Positions 48,794 through 60,530 of a stretch of DNA of 64,000 nt are shown here, one piece after another. Position 1 is the stretch's first letter, and each line of letters begins with the position of its first letter. The stretch is from Cavia porcellus (lineage: Eukaryota; Chordata; Mammalia; Rodentia; Caviidae): assembly GCF_034190915.1 (NCBI RefSeq), contig NW_026947484.1:185188982-185252981 (forward strand), read 5' to 3'. The notes below the pieces were generated by a model. That model was not told where the DNA came from, did not search any database, and saw only the letters and a list, made by a program, of their open reading frames with translations. A program made the position numbers and the translations under genes.

Positions 48794-48877
48794 CCTTTCA
48801 TTATTTTTTTGTTCTAAGAACTGAACTCTTTGCCTTTGCCAGGAAGGCCCTTGACCACAGAGCATATATCCCCAGTC
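48794..48877 (-). mobile_element. Old ID-like SINE with 13-bp TSD
   Basis: An antisense ID-like unit (SINE-strand head gactggggatatatgctctg). The flanks read ctatgtgtaaatt (48760-48772) and ctacgtgcaaatt (48877-48889): 11 of 13 positions agree and both differences are T/C transitions, one at a CpG. T-rich DNA between the left repeat and the body is the decayed A tail. Confidence 0.75.
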
Positions 48878-49059
48878 TACGTGCAAATTCATAAGTGAGC
48901 TTCATTTTGTTCGGTTTTATCTCTAAAATGTATGGGTTTGTGAGAAAGAACCTTACACACTAAGTCAAGTTAGTGATTAAGTAAAGGTGTACAAATATAT
49001 TTAGCAGCAACACAGTGAGAGATTAATATAAACATGAGTGTTTGGTTATAAGTATATGT

Positions 49060-49589
49060 TTTACGAAGCAAGTGAGTTCTCAGTCACATAGCTCCCCATT
49101 TTGTGTCCTTTGTAGCTTTCTGCAGGTGGAAGGGGGCAGCTGACTTTGGCTAAGTCTGGTGCTTGGCAGCCATATTACTGGCTCTTGCCTAATTGCTCCT
49201 TCCAGCAAAGGCGTAACTGTTCCTATTCAGAATTTGCCAGAAAGCTTGTGATGATTTTACTCCATTCTTTCGCCCTCTGTCTCCTCCCTTTCCCTACAGT
49301 TAGAAGACCTGGCTCACTGGATTCATGACTCAGAAGGGAATATTTGTGTTACCGGATCCTCTCTTCCTTCCATACTTCCTGGCTGCCATGAGTCGAGCTG
49401 TTTTCCTCTGCTGGACCCTTCCTGGTTCCCATGGACCGAACAGTTTTCCTTTACTCAGCCCTTCTTCTGCTTGCCCTTTCAGACTTGTAGCCACTCAAGT
49501 ATGAACTGAGTGCCCTGAAACTATGAGACAAATAGTTTGACATCATTGGTGTCGTGTTTTGTCTTAATCACAAGAAAGTGCTCAATACA
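49060..49589 (+). mobile_element. Probable LTR (MaLR-like)
   Basis: GC-richer than the flanks, with the closing order gccctgaaactatgagacaa, then gtgttttgtcttaatcacaa and a terminus near gctcaataca, which resembles the end of MaLR LTRs in this window (compare 28980-28993). The left edge is a guess. The frame at 49146-49328 lies inside and is not a gene. Confidence 0.5.
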
Positions 49590-52500
49590 AAAGAGATGTC
49601 TTTCACACAGCAAGGCTGGAAAATAGCCTTGGTCAACAGAGTAACAGAAGTAATGATGCACTTGAATAAACTCTGCTGTAACACTTACCTTCCCATAGGT
49701 TCTACACATGCACCATATCTTTTAATAACATTTCAGAATTTATTGGTTATAATTTACTTCTATAACAAAAGATCCATTTGTCCTGTTATTCATTTATACA
49801 TTTACTGTTCTTCATCTAAAAAGTATAAAAATATCATGATAGGGTCATTTCTTCAAACTATAGTCTACTGTGAAGAGTTCAAAGTACATATAAAATTAAA
49901 ACATTTTTTTCCTGGTTAACTAGCTCTTGTTTCTTAGATCCAGCTAAAGAAACCTCATGTGAAGGGGACAGTAAAGAGACCTTCCTTTGCCTACTATATA
50001 CTCTTATTACTAAATTGCAGGAGGATTTGTTCAGTTAGGTGGGTTCTGGAGTAGGAACGGTAGGGATAACAAGGAGAGTTGGGGCTAAGGCTGCAGATGG
50101 CACGATTCTGCTGTTTGGATTCCTGCTAACAGTAGTCCTAATTAAGTGCTATTTGAAGCATTAGGAGTGTACTTGGTCCTATCCTCTATCCATCAGTTTA
50201 ATGAACAGCCTAGGAGGTGGTGTACTAATAGGAAAATTGACATAAAGTAAAAATATGTAGAAAGGGAGTATAGATATAATTTTGAAATGGTCACTAGGTG
50301 CCTTGCATTTATGTAGGTCATGGAAGCAGATGCACAGACTGACATCTATTCCAAACAGCATTTTTGAGCCCAGTTGTATAGCAACCAAATACAGAGAGGC
50401 TCTTCTTCTAGAACAAGATTGAGGATTCTTCCTACCACATATAATAAAGTCAAGATCTATTTCTGGAGCCAGAGAGAGAGAACTTGTGATCCATTATGAA
50501 AAATTGGATTTTTTTAGGTTCATGGGTCTTCTTACATTCCACTGAGAGGGTTAGCATCATCTAGTTCCCTGTTATTGCTCTAATGAGTAGGAGCTTGAGG
50601 AAGTGGCTATTATTAATTCTATGAATGACAGCAGTCACTTATGTCTGAACTACAACTCTCAGGTCTTTTACCAGAATATTTGAAACAATGATAGACTAAC
50701 TTAATGTCTTGCAAGTTGAGTAAGAGCCTATATATTTCACAGTTGTTAGATAAATACAGTTTTAAAAATAAATTTTAAAAGTGAAATCCAAACTAATTAC
50801 TTCATTCAATAATTCTTTAATGCTCAAATTAAATGATTGAGCAGTATTTTAAGCACTACCTTTTAAAATTCTCTCTATTCTTCAGTGTTCATTATCTAAA
50901 CTTTTCTTTGAGATAAGCAATAAAAATAATGTAAGCAATGTCAAGTAGGAATCCAGAAATAAATAAATAATTTATATCCAGCATTTATATTTATGTACAG
51001 TGTTAACACTGTAAACAACATTTAGTGCTAAAGTGTTTGTGGTAATATATAAATGGGGACATTCTAACTCTAAGTTCATATATAACGTCTTTATCAGGAG
51101 TCAGTAAATGTACTCTTAAAATCCCAGGTAGTAAATAATTTAACTATTTAAACTCATGCTTTCCATCACATCATTCAGTTCCATCATGCAAGCATTAAAG
51201 CCATCATACATATTCCATAAGTGAATGATCATATCTGACTTCCAATAAATTTTATATATGGACATTACAATTTGAATTTCATAGACCATGAAATATTGTT
51301 TAAAGTTAAATAGCAAAAAAAAAAACTGAACTCATGAGCCATATAAAAAAGCACTGAGTCAGAAATCTCCCATAAGTCAAGGTTTTTGCAAATCATTGTT
51401 CAACAATATATTTATCCTGACATTTTGAACAATCTTTCCTAATTTATTTTTCTTTGTTTTAGATTGGTTTGGATGTTGTTTTTGATTAGTCCAGGATTCC
51501 TTCGCATATCTTGTGCGATGTTCAATCACATTTAAGAGATCATATATTATGACACCCTTTGAGTTTCATTTGGACTCTGTGCTGTCTTTAAATTTTAAGT
51601 TCTCTGTTCTTTTCACTTGACACATTAGAGAAGAGAAAAAATGACAGACAACTAAAAAAATTTAAAAGAAAATGACAATGTTTCAAAATATACATTCTTA
51701 TTTTTCTTTTTTACCATATTGTAAGGCATAACGTAGTGAAGTATAGTGGCCATGTGAGGAATAAATACACATATGTCTTCCAAATTTTCTGAAATTATTC
51801 TATATAACTAATCTTTTGAGTCTCTGTAGTATGTTATATAAAAGTTAAAGTGGCTTATACCAGGACAGAAATTATTGGTTTAATCAATATTTAAACTTAC
51901 ATTTAATTGAATCTTTCTTAGCTAATATTCTTTCTCTGAGAACTGCAATCAAACTAAAGAAAAATTCAGCCCTGGCATGGAAGTGAATAGTTCAACTTTC
52001 TGCTTTGGCTTTGTATTCCAATTTTGAGCAAAGTAGTGAATTGGAGCATGGCTCCACTAATGACTTCAGACCAGTGAGAATATCATAAAGGAAAATATTA
52101 AATGGTTCCTAAGAAAGGGTTGCTTTCCAAAAGGATCAGTTTTACCGAGACAGTGTAGAAATAAAGGTAGCTAGAAAGAAGACATGAAATTCATGATTTT
52201 AAAATTATAGTGTGATGAAAAACTGCAGATTCAGAACACAAAGTTATCCAAGATAACAAGTTTTTGTTTTTGATTTTTACTTTCCAGCAAACTTACACAA
52301 AAGAAAAATAATTCATAAGTCTGTAAATTGGGCCCATGATGTTCAATTGTTAATCTAGGCTGTAGTTTTCATCCCACACTTTCATCCTTGGAGAAGCATC
52401 ACACTAGAGCAGGTAGCGTAACCCTAAACTTCAAACACAGGCAAATGTTTTGCATTGTAGCATGGTCCATTGAATAGCCACAGAGAGCAGAAACATAGCT

Positions 52501-53240
52501 TAGGTCACCCATAACAATGACATTCCCCAAACCAGCAAAAAGTCTCCAGCCCCAGACAATAATGCTCCTGGCTTTGAGGGCTCATGCTACCCTCTGAGTG
52601 TTGATTTTTTTGTACCTACAGAATCTTTTTATATGCCTGCTGCTGAGTCATCCTGACAGCTCCGTTTTTTACAATGGACATCAATGAAGCTTCTCTGCCT
52701 AGGATCATGGGTGGGATGAGTTCAGCTTCCATCCCCACCACTCTCCCTTCCCCATTTGTATTGAGGGAATCCCTTCAGACTTCACCTGGTGACACTGAAG
52801 TCTGTAAAACAGTTACATTATCCCTACAACAGATCTCATGTATCACAAGGGATCTTTGAAAATATTACTCATCTTTTGAAGGAAACTCACTGATACTATT
52901 TTTAATTTTGTTAATAATGAAAATAACCACAATGTTTCTCTCTAGAATATCACATTTTGGGAGAAGAAAAAAAATGATCTGCTGAAGAAAATCTTGTAAC
53001 CATATGAAATGTGTTAATCCCTTAAAAATTTCTACTTACATCATACTTGACAAATTACAAAAATCTTGTACATTAATTATCTGTTGAGTTCTTATAAAAC
53101 CCATATGTGAATATATTGTAACTGTTATTATTGATGGTTTTTTTTATGTTTTTTCAGTTTACATATTAAGGAATGGAATCTATAGCCATCCAAATGACAC
53201 TAGTGATTATGAAACAAAAATACAAAATGACAACAACTTC
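49590..53240. other. Unassigned intergenic sequence
   Basis: 3.6 kb without a recognised exon, RNA gene or repeat body. A 121-codon frame (49554-49919) has no domain that I recognise. 52370-52870 is GC-richer, non-repetitive and contains the 61-codon frame 52674-52859, again without recognisable features. Confidence 0.35.
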
Positions 53241-53740
53241 CCTTTTCCTCAAATTTGTTCAAGCTGATTTCAGGACACAGGTGCAGAGCCCTAGGACCTG
53301 ACCTAAAATGACCTGGACAACCTGGCAGAAACAAGTCTCTATGTGGGGATGCTAAGGAGTGAGGACGGGGAACTCACAGACCTAGATTAGAAGCAAGGCA
53401 CACTCTTGGCAGTTGAAGGACAGCCCAGAATTACTCACAGGTTGCACCTGGACCTACAGACCTGGTCAGACATTTCCACTAAGTCTGCCAGGTAGAGCCT
53501 GTAAGCCTGTTCCCATTTATCCAGTGCCTGCTTAAATTCCAATTCTGCCCGTTCACTGCAGGCAGATTTGAGCATGAGTTGATCTTTTTGTTCCTTTCTT
53601 GTGGAGAAAAAAAAAAAAAAAAAAAAAAGCTCTCACTGTTCCTTACACTGATTTTATAAGTACCTGACTATGAGCCCTTCTTTGGAATCAATTACATTAG
53701 TTTTGAGTAGTCTTGTTACTTTTACTTTCTCCTTTTTCTC
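53241..53740 (-). other. Possible retroviral internal remnant next to an LTR
   Basis: The block lies directly downstream (minus strand) of the LTR at 53741-54371. On the minus strand, 53450-53575 gives an open stretch that is charged and helical-looking (contains QALDKWEQAYRLYLADL), unlike random translation of AT-rich DNA. It might be a gag-like or other coding remnant; I cannot assign it. An A run (about 53608-53628) interrupts it. The link to the neighbouring LTR is by position only. Confidence 0.3.
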
Positions 53741-54371
53741 TCAGTATATGGGGAAATAAACTCCTAACCTAGATATCAGGAATGAGTTGGTGTTGTTTAA
53801 AATTTTAAAAAAATGAGTTTTAGGAACAATAGAGGTTAAGAACAGAACACATATACTGGGGAAAGAAAGTTTCTGTCTGAGGAGAGAGAATAAGAGTCCG
53901 GAGTGAGTTGCCAAGGACCTTACCTTCTCTAGAGATTTTTATAAAGTAAATCCACAAGGTGAGGTGGGTGCAAGGTGGGAAGAAAACAGAAATCACAAGG
54001 TGGGCATGAAGTGGGACAAAACTATCATCAAGCAATAAGATTATAAGTATGATAGCTCAGGTAAAATTGATTAAATTGGTATCAAATGGGGAAGTGAATC
54101 ACACAGCAAGGGGGCATTAAACAGAGCAGGAGCTCTCCTGGTAGGAGGTTGGGTCAGTGGCTCTTCCTGGCTTCCTCAAGGAGATCTATACTTATTTAGA
54201 ATGTCAGTCCCTGGTATTTACCCTTAAGAAGCATGTGGGTGCATTCATTTTGTCTTTTTTCTTGAGCTCTGATCCTCAGCAGAGGTGCCTGTCTCCTATA
54301 CAAGTTGCAAGGTATTCTGCCTTCTGCAGTGACTTCTTCAAGGGCCTAGCCTTAACTGAATGTCTATAAAA
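53741..54371 (-). mobile_element. Endogenous retrovirus LTR (minus strand), same family as 59180-59818
   Basis: About 630 bp. Its reverse complement aligns along its length with the 3' LTR at 59180-59818 (639 bp): start ttttatagacattcag versus tgttataggcagatg, the shared aatttaatcaatttta motif (reverse complement near 54064-54079; 59495-59510), TATA box (ttataaa, about 53940), the ggcaactcactcc-type stretch and the C/T-rich end. A purine-rich stretch (aaagatggggagac on the minus strand, about 54389-54402) lies just upstream, where a polypurine tract would be. It may be a solo LTR or the end of a lost provirus. Confidence 0.8.
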
Positions 54372-55725
54372 CTTAGCTGTCTAGGGCAATGTCTCCCCAT
54401 CTTTGTCAACTAAGATAAACATAATCAGAGTGTGACAAAGATAGAATCAGGTTACTGAAGTAATATTCTTTCTTATGTCAATATGTATAATTTTTAGTTT
54501 TAGTCAGCTAAAATTTATTTTAAAATTAGAAATTCAAAACTATCACTTTGTACCCTGTAAATATGTTTATACTTAATTAATTTAATTAAAAAACATTGAT
54601 TCCATTAAAAATACCAAAAATTTTTCTTCTCATATTACTTCCCTTCCCTTCCTGTTACCTGTCCTCTCATCTCCACATAAATCAATCAATAATTGCAGTC
54701 TAATTATTTTCAGAAGAGATATGGCATGCTTATACCTCAATATTTTCCAGCATAGGACAATGATAACTTGCTATGTGTTTGTCTGTGGTATTACAAGCAT
54801 CAGTTCTTAAGGGTCAAAATGAAATTTTGCATATAGTTGAAAATTTCCCTTAAGCAAATAATTTTTCTTTTCCCAAAATATGTGATACTCTGTTGTTAAA
54901 TGATGCAATTATTACATGAATTTCCATTAATTCAGATTTTACACAAGTTTTTTGCCATTTTATTTTTGTTGATTTGACTATAGTCTATTTTTATTTTTTT
55001 ACATTTTCTGTAAAAATTCCAATACAGTTCACCAAAACACAACAGTTTGTGCTTTAACGGTTCAATTGTTTGATCATTTTTTTTCCTGCCTATATCTCGT
55101 AATCAGAACAAGTACTTTGAAGTTAGCAATATGCAATATACTAACCAATGTTAATCTCCTATTATTTTGTTTTGAAAATCTACATCATTGCTTCTATTTT
55201 TTTTTTTTTTTTTTTTGGTTTTTAAAATTCAAAAAAAAAAAAAAATCCAGTACAATGGTATTTGATTTGAGATTTCTAAGTGTAACTTTGAAAGAAGCTT
55301 CAAGTGCTTGGAATATATTGTCATCTTACATGATTGATAATGCAATGAATCATTGCTTTTTTCAAATCTCTCTATTGTGTAGTCAAGCTGAACATTTCAG
55401 TTCCTCTGAATTTCTTTAGGTGGTGACATGTTTTTCTGCTGTTCTCTTTATTCTATCTTCCCATGTGGCAGTGTGGTTGTTTCTATTTTGCCATACAGTT
55501 AATGCTACTTGTAACTTATGCTAGTAAGGGCAAGCTTTAAGGACAGCAATTCATTATACTAATGTAAATGCAATCAAACACAATGATTACCAACAGGTTA
55601 CTGACAGGTGACCAGTCAATAAAAAAAAAAAAAAAAAATTGCAATTGCTTCTAACAATTCTTCCATTCATAGAAAAATTTCTGCTAGGGATAATGAATAT
55701 GGTTGTGCTACCCGGAGTGGTACTT
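54372..55725. other. Unassigned AT-rich sequence with homopolymer runs
   Basis: No gene recognised. A T run (about 55197-55216) and an A run (about 55231-55245) lie close together, and an A19 run is at about 55621-55639 just upstream of the provirus. The 117-codon frame at 55066-55419 owes its F and K stretches to these runs. Confidence 0.4.
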
Positions 55726-55929
55726 TGGTACAGGCAGCAGAGTTAGAACTATTAGAGTCAGTCAAACAGGGGTAGACTCTTGAAGGAGATGGTACAAAAG
55801 ATCACATACGTTGCAATGTGAGAGAAACAGACACCTCCTCTGTGAAGGTCTCAAGACAAAAGATAAAATAAATGTACCTATATTCCTCCTGAGGATCTAG
55901 CAGGCTGAGACTTTCATTCCCCCCTATCA
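55726..55929 (+). mobile_element. Endogenous retrovirus 5' LTR, internally deleted
   Basis: Starts tggtacaggcagcagagtta and ends attcccccctatca. The first 150 bases align with the start of the 3' LTR (shared tcaagacaaaagataaaa at 55851-55868 and 59309-59326), and the last 20 or so align with its end (ttcccctatatca). About 430 bases between are missing, including the TATA box, so this LTR cannot act as a normal promoter. The next bases, tttggggatcccactgag, lie where a primer-binding site is expected. Confidence 0.75.
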
Positions 55930-57660
55930 TTTGGGGATCCCACTGAGATCACTGGATGAAGGTAAGAGTTTGCTTTTGTTTCATAGACTCTGGACTGGGG
56001 AATCATTTAGGTAACAAATTTTTATGCTTCAAATTTTGTTATGTGTTTGCCCATTGCTTATAATTGCTTATATTTTATCTCTTAAATAGTTGTTTGTTGT
56101 CTTAGCCCATTGCTTATAATTGCTTATGCTTTGTCTGCTATACTTTTTAAATGATAATATATTTAAGTTAAAACATAGGAAGGTTATAAAGTTTTGTTTT
56201 TGTATATGTTGCTTTTAAACTAGTCACTAAATTTACTGGTACTGTTTGCTTGACTTTATTTAGACAGTGGCACTAGAGAGAGTACTATTAGAATGCTCCT
56301 AGTAGACTTTAATGTAAACTTCTGTAAAATGGGTTTTCTTCAATAAAACCTAGCTCAGACTTAGACAATATACATGTCTATGAAACAAAGGGCTCCTTCC
56401 ACTGTTTAAACAGCATTAGGCTGATGGTTGTTGTTAAGAGTTGGAGGGCCAGTTTCACTGGGACAGACTGGCTCTGATAGCATATCCTTCATACTTTAGA
56501 GGAAATTTCAAGCCTGTTCTGCTTCAGGTTTCTTCCTTTGGTTTTACTTCTAATCTTTTCCCACCATTTCATAATATCCTTTTCAAAGGCATGTAAAAAA
56601 CTAGAGTGTCCCAGCATTTTCCTTTTACTAAATTAAGTCCGTAGGGAGCTCATCTTAAATGAGGGACAGATACCCTGACTGGTTCAGAAGACACTTTGTA
56701 ATTTTGCCCAACTAGGAGAATGAACATAAAAGTCAAGTCCTGGCTTAGTGTTCTGGGCATGCCTACAGGCAACTGAACCTGAGACACAATGGAAAGAACC
56801 GACATCTGGGTGAAACCAGAAAGTGCTATTTCCAAAATCAGTACACTTATGGGACCAAAACACATTTAGACTAAGAGAAGATTTCCAACCTTTCATTTTA
56901 TGTGTATAGAAAATACTTCAATAATAAGTGGTGGATTTAAAACCTTTAATGTAAACTTATGAAATGCTGGGTAATGATCCTGCTGAGGCTTTTCATTATC
57001 CTTTATAGAACTTTGACAGTTATTATTCTGCCAGCTAATAATCGCTTAGAGCAGCTATCATTCTGAAAGCAGAGGACACATTTCCCAAGAGTCACTTTGG
57101 TGAATTTTCATTGAAACCAATAGCCAATGGAATGTTGACCAGACAGACAGCTGGATTTCTTTCTGGAAACTGACCTCTTGTTGTCTCAGCCAACAGAAAT
57201 GGAGAACAACCAAGAGTTCACAGCCAGCGCTACACAGCTCTGGCAGACACCCAAAGGTTCTTCAGTGGCAACTGGCTGCTGACTGCAGAAAAATCTCCAC
57301 TTATCTATCGTACTTCCATCTCTCTGTCATAAACTAAAAATGTTCCCTAAACTTTTTAGGCAATTAGGCTACTTCTCTCAGAAATTAAGCTGAGGAAGCT
57401 TACAACTACTGTTTACATTTCAAAGAGACTACTCGGAAATGATTTGCATTTGTGCCTTACCTAAATTAACTGAGAGAAAGAGATTGTAGTTATTCATTTC
57501 TATGTGCATAAAAGACAGAAGTACCTTTACTAAAACATGACTACTAAATGGTAACTTATAAGTTTAACCTGTGAGCCTCAGAAATATAACAATTTAAATA
57601 AAGCACATCCATTTCCCACTGTTAGGAAATTTTGCATAGGTAATTAGATAGAAGATCTAA

Positions 57661-58980
57661 ATGCCTTGGAGACTTTGCGCTAGGGCCCAAGGTGGAGTTC
57701 CTCAAGTCTGTTTGTTGCTTTTGTCTATCTCTGGAGGGACCAACCTGAATAGTGGAGAACACTCAAATTACTTGCAACTCACCTTTTTACATGTGCTTTC
57801 TTCCAATAAACAAAAAGCAATTGTTTATTACAAAGCATTGCTTCCTTCTGCAGACATTCCTGTTACAATTAGACCAATTGTAACTTAAGACAGGCTACCT
57901 GGGAAGATAAGATTGTGTGCCAGTTGGAGTGTGGATAGGCTGGCCAAATTTCATCTCCTATTCTCTCCAGATAGCACTCACCTGCCCTGGGGTGCAATCC
58001 ACCCAAAGGACACCTTGAAGACATTATCAAACAGAAATGAGAAAGGGACAACTGATTATTTCTTTTTGCACAAATAGATAGCTCAATGTCAAAGTCTCTG
58101 TAGTGGACTGGTAACTGATGGTCAATTTAAACTCCAGCTGAACTGAATCAGCATGGTGCTGAGCATGGATTACCCACCTGAGGACAGTTGCCAGGATACA
58201 AAGGAGACCTGGAGAAGAAGGGTAGTACTGGGGGTTCTCCTAAGTGTTGCTGTCATTTGAGCTGTTGGTTCTCTTTGGCAGCTTGTCATGGCTAATTTCC
58301 CTGATACGAATTTGGCCATTGTCACTGAAGGAGCTCAGGACCTTGTCACTGAGAATGGCAGTAGTTTACTATGGGAGAGCTCTGGTCATTACTTTTAGGT
58401 AAAGGCTAAAGACTTATTTGCAACAAACTGGGTTAATCACTCTTGAATTAAATGGGGAGCCCCCGGTGGCAATCATTTGTCTTGTGGGATCAATTTGTGA
58501 CCCTGGCTACCCCTTGGATGGATAGAAAGATGTACAGTAGGATTTACATAATTGCAAGGCAGAATGTCAAAAGTATTAACAAACCTGCAAATTTATCCCT
58601 CCTACAACACTAATGGTCCAGAAGTGTGCTCACTGGCCTTATAACATTGAGCACTTATTTCTCCTAAACAAAAATGTAAAATTAATGAGACAAGCCATCC
58701 TCCAAAATCAGATGGCATTAGACATTCTAACAGCAACACAAAAGGGTAATTGTGCAATTGTAAAAACTGAATGTTGTGTGTACATTTCAATATCTCAATA
58801 GCCGTTCAAGATATTAGATGATAAATTAACATCACTTCAGACTAAAATTTCCTGGACCTTATCCTTATCCTTCTTATGGGAAACCATTACTAACTCCTAT
58901 TGGTGGAAATCTTTGTTAACTGTAGTCACAGTTTTTAATTGATTCTATTATTTGGCCCATGTATATTTCATTGTTTCTTT
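57661..58980 (+). pseudogene. env: Retroviral env remnant (broken)
   Basis: Envelope glycoproteins mediate receptor binding and fusion; this copy is dead. A 75-codon frame at 57661-57888 starts with Met, a basic stretch and a hydrophobic run (VCLLLLSI), as in a signal peptide. The transmembrane subunit is clearer: in the frame of 58613-58801 there is [10 protein letters not shown] followed by CAIVKTECC (cysteines at 58751, 58772 and 58775), the CX6CC motif of gamma-type envelopes. A stop follows at 58799-58801, but the same frame continues to WWKSLLTVV (58901 onward), a likely membrane anchor that is itself cut by a stop. The signal-peptide and TM frames differ, so at least one frameshift lies between. 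Confidence 0.8.
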
Positions 58981-59168
58981 GTCTTTGTCTCCTCTTGACA
59001 AAGCTGCATGCCTTCTCAAGATAAAAATGCTTCATGTCTATACAGGACCATTATATACACCCGCAGAGTATCTCTGATTGCTGATCAACAACTATGACCC
59101 CTTTCAGCCTGTTGAAGCTAGGTCATCATCTCCTGTTGCTCCTTCATTGTAGTGTGTACTATTGCTTC

Positions 59169-59177
59169 AGAGGGAGA
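59169..59177 (+). other. Polypurine tract
   Basis: agagggaga immediately before the 3' LTR start (tgttatagg, 59180). It marks where plus-strand DNA synthesis would prime and fixes the LTR boundary. Confidence 0.7.
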
Positions 59178-59179
59178 AT

Positions 59180-59818
59180 TGTTATAGGCAGATGTTGTAG
59201 CAATATTGTTGGTAGCCAGACAGGGCTAAGCCCTCCAAGAAAACTGTGCAAAAGACCAGATATCTCACAACTTTGAGAGAGATAGAGACCTGCACTGTGG
59301 GCCAGATTTCAAGACAAAAGATAAAACAAATGCAGCCACATTCTTCCTTAGGATAAATAGCCGGGACTGGTATTCTAAATGGGTCTCTATCACACTGAAC
59401 AAGCCAGAGTTCACTAACTAACCCCCTCCAGGAAGGGCTAGTGCTTTATATCCATGTCTGCTTGCTGCATGACTTACTTTTCCATTTGTCCGCAATTTAA
59501 TCAATTTTATTGGAACAATTAATCTGACGGTTGTTCTTAGTTCTGTCCCACCTCATGTCTCTTACAAGTTTGCATTTTCCTCCCACCTTGTACCCAGCCC
59601 CGCTTGGTGTTTTGCTCTATAAAATTCCTAGAAAAGACAGGAATCTTGGCAACCCACTCCAGACCCCTACTGTGCTCTGTCAGACAGAAGCCTTCTTTAT
59701 CTTAAGAAATATATTCCACTCTTAATCTCCATTGTTCTTAAAATTCATTCTTTGATTTTAGAGAACAAAAACTCATACCAGACATTTAGTGGGTTGGGAG
59801 TTTCTTTCCCCTATATCA
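59180..59818 (+). mobile_element. Endogenous retrovirus 3' LTR
   Basis: 639 bp, from tgttataggcagatgttgta to ttcccctatatca (TG...CA). TATA box tataaaa at 59618-59624. The 5' boundary is fixed by the polypurine tract and the 3' boundary by agreement with the 5' LTR end and the minus-strand LTR. Flanks actt (55722-55725) and acta (59819-59822) agree at three of four positions and may be the worn target duplication. A TATA-bearing LTR could have been a promoter for the DNA to its right; no evidence of use. Confidence 0.8.
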
Positions 59819-59910
59819 ACTACACATAAAGATTGTTCTTCTTTCTTCTTAACTATTTGATTTGTAGACTTTGTGCATTTATTTGGAAATTCTGCTTGAA
59901 GTGGTATAGT

Positions 59911-60020
59911 TTTTTTTTGTTTGTTTGTTTGTTTGTTTGTTTGTTTTTTGTACTAGAAATCAAACTCATGACCTCACACTTGCCAGACAAGTGCTTGTGT
60001 CTCAGAGGTAAATCCCTGGC
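59911..60020 (-). mobile_element. ID-like SINE with (GTTT)n tail
   Basis: Antisense ID-like head (plus-strand signature tcacacttgccagacaagtg at 59976-59995) ending near 60020. The tail has become a run of gttt units (about 59920-59945) after T8, a typical microsatellite born from a SINE A tail. Confidence 0.8.
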
Positions 60021-60022
60021 CC

Positions 60023-60530
60023 TTGAATGTCACTTTTTAAGAATTTGTGAAATTTTGGCAGTCAATCTTTATAGAAAATGAGGAAGTGCAAATTTCCTTA
60101 CCTATTTTCAGATGCAGGCAAAGGAGCAATAATATGATTTGTTCTTTGCACAAATAAAGCAAACTTTGTGCTTTCCAGCATGACATAAATTATGAAAAAA
60201 ATTCCTCATCTGTTGATAATTGAGGTCACAAATTTATTTTTATAAAATAGTGTGCAACAGAAGGTAATAATATAATTGCCAAATAAATTTTCTATATCAC
60301 TAATAGCATTTTGAGACTCTTCCTAGCTTTGCTTAGTTTCCTAAAGTCAGAGTACAGTCACAATCCCTTACGCCTGTGGGTGTTAATTTTCATAAGGACA
60401 AAACAATAACAAATCTAGTTCATTATCCCTATGAAAAACAGTTAAAATAAGCATTACAAAGATTGTGTTGGTAAAACCAATTTGTCGAAAGCATGTAAAT
60501 AGTTTGCCTTCCAACATACATGCTTACTAT
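60023..60530. other. Unassigned AT-rich sequence
   Basis: No gene or repeat recognised. Confidence 0.35.

Larger units (their letters stand above)
55930..59179 (+). mobile_element. Endogenous retrovirus internal region, heavily deleted
   Basis: Only 3.25 kb separates the LTRs, far less than the usual gag-pol-env length. It begins with a tttggggatcc leader, then a splice-donor-like gaaggtaagag (55959-55969), and ends with the polypurine tract agagggaga (59169-59177) directly before the 3' LTR. I recognise no protease, RT or integrase motif, so gag and pol seem lost or unrecognisable. The right-hand third is an env remnant (listed separately). The region carries many stops and shifts and cannot make virus. 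Confidence 0.7.

Noticed and set aside
49554..49919. 121-codon frame
   Set aside because: Starts inside the end of an LTR-like block and has no domain; probably chance.
58602..58790. Minus-strand frame opposite env
   Set aside because: Shadow of the env transmembrane region on the other strand.
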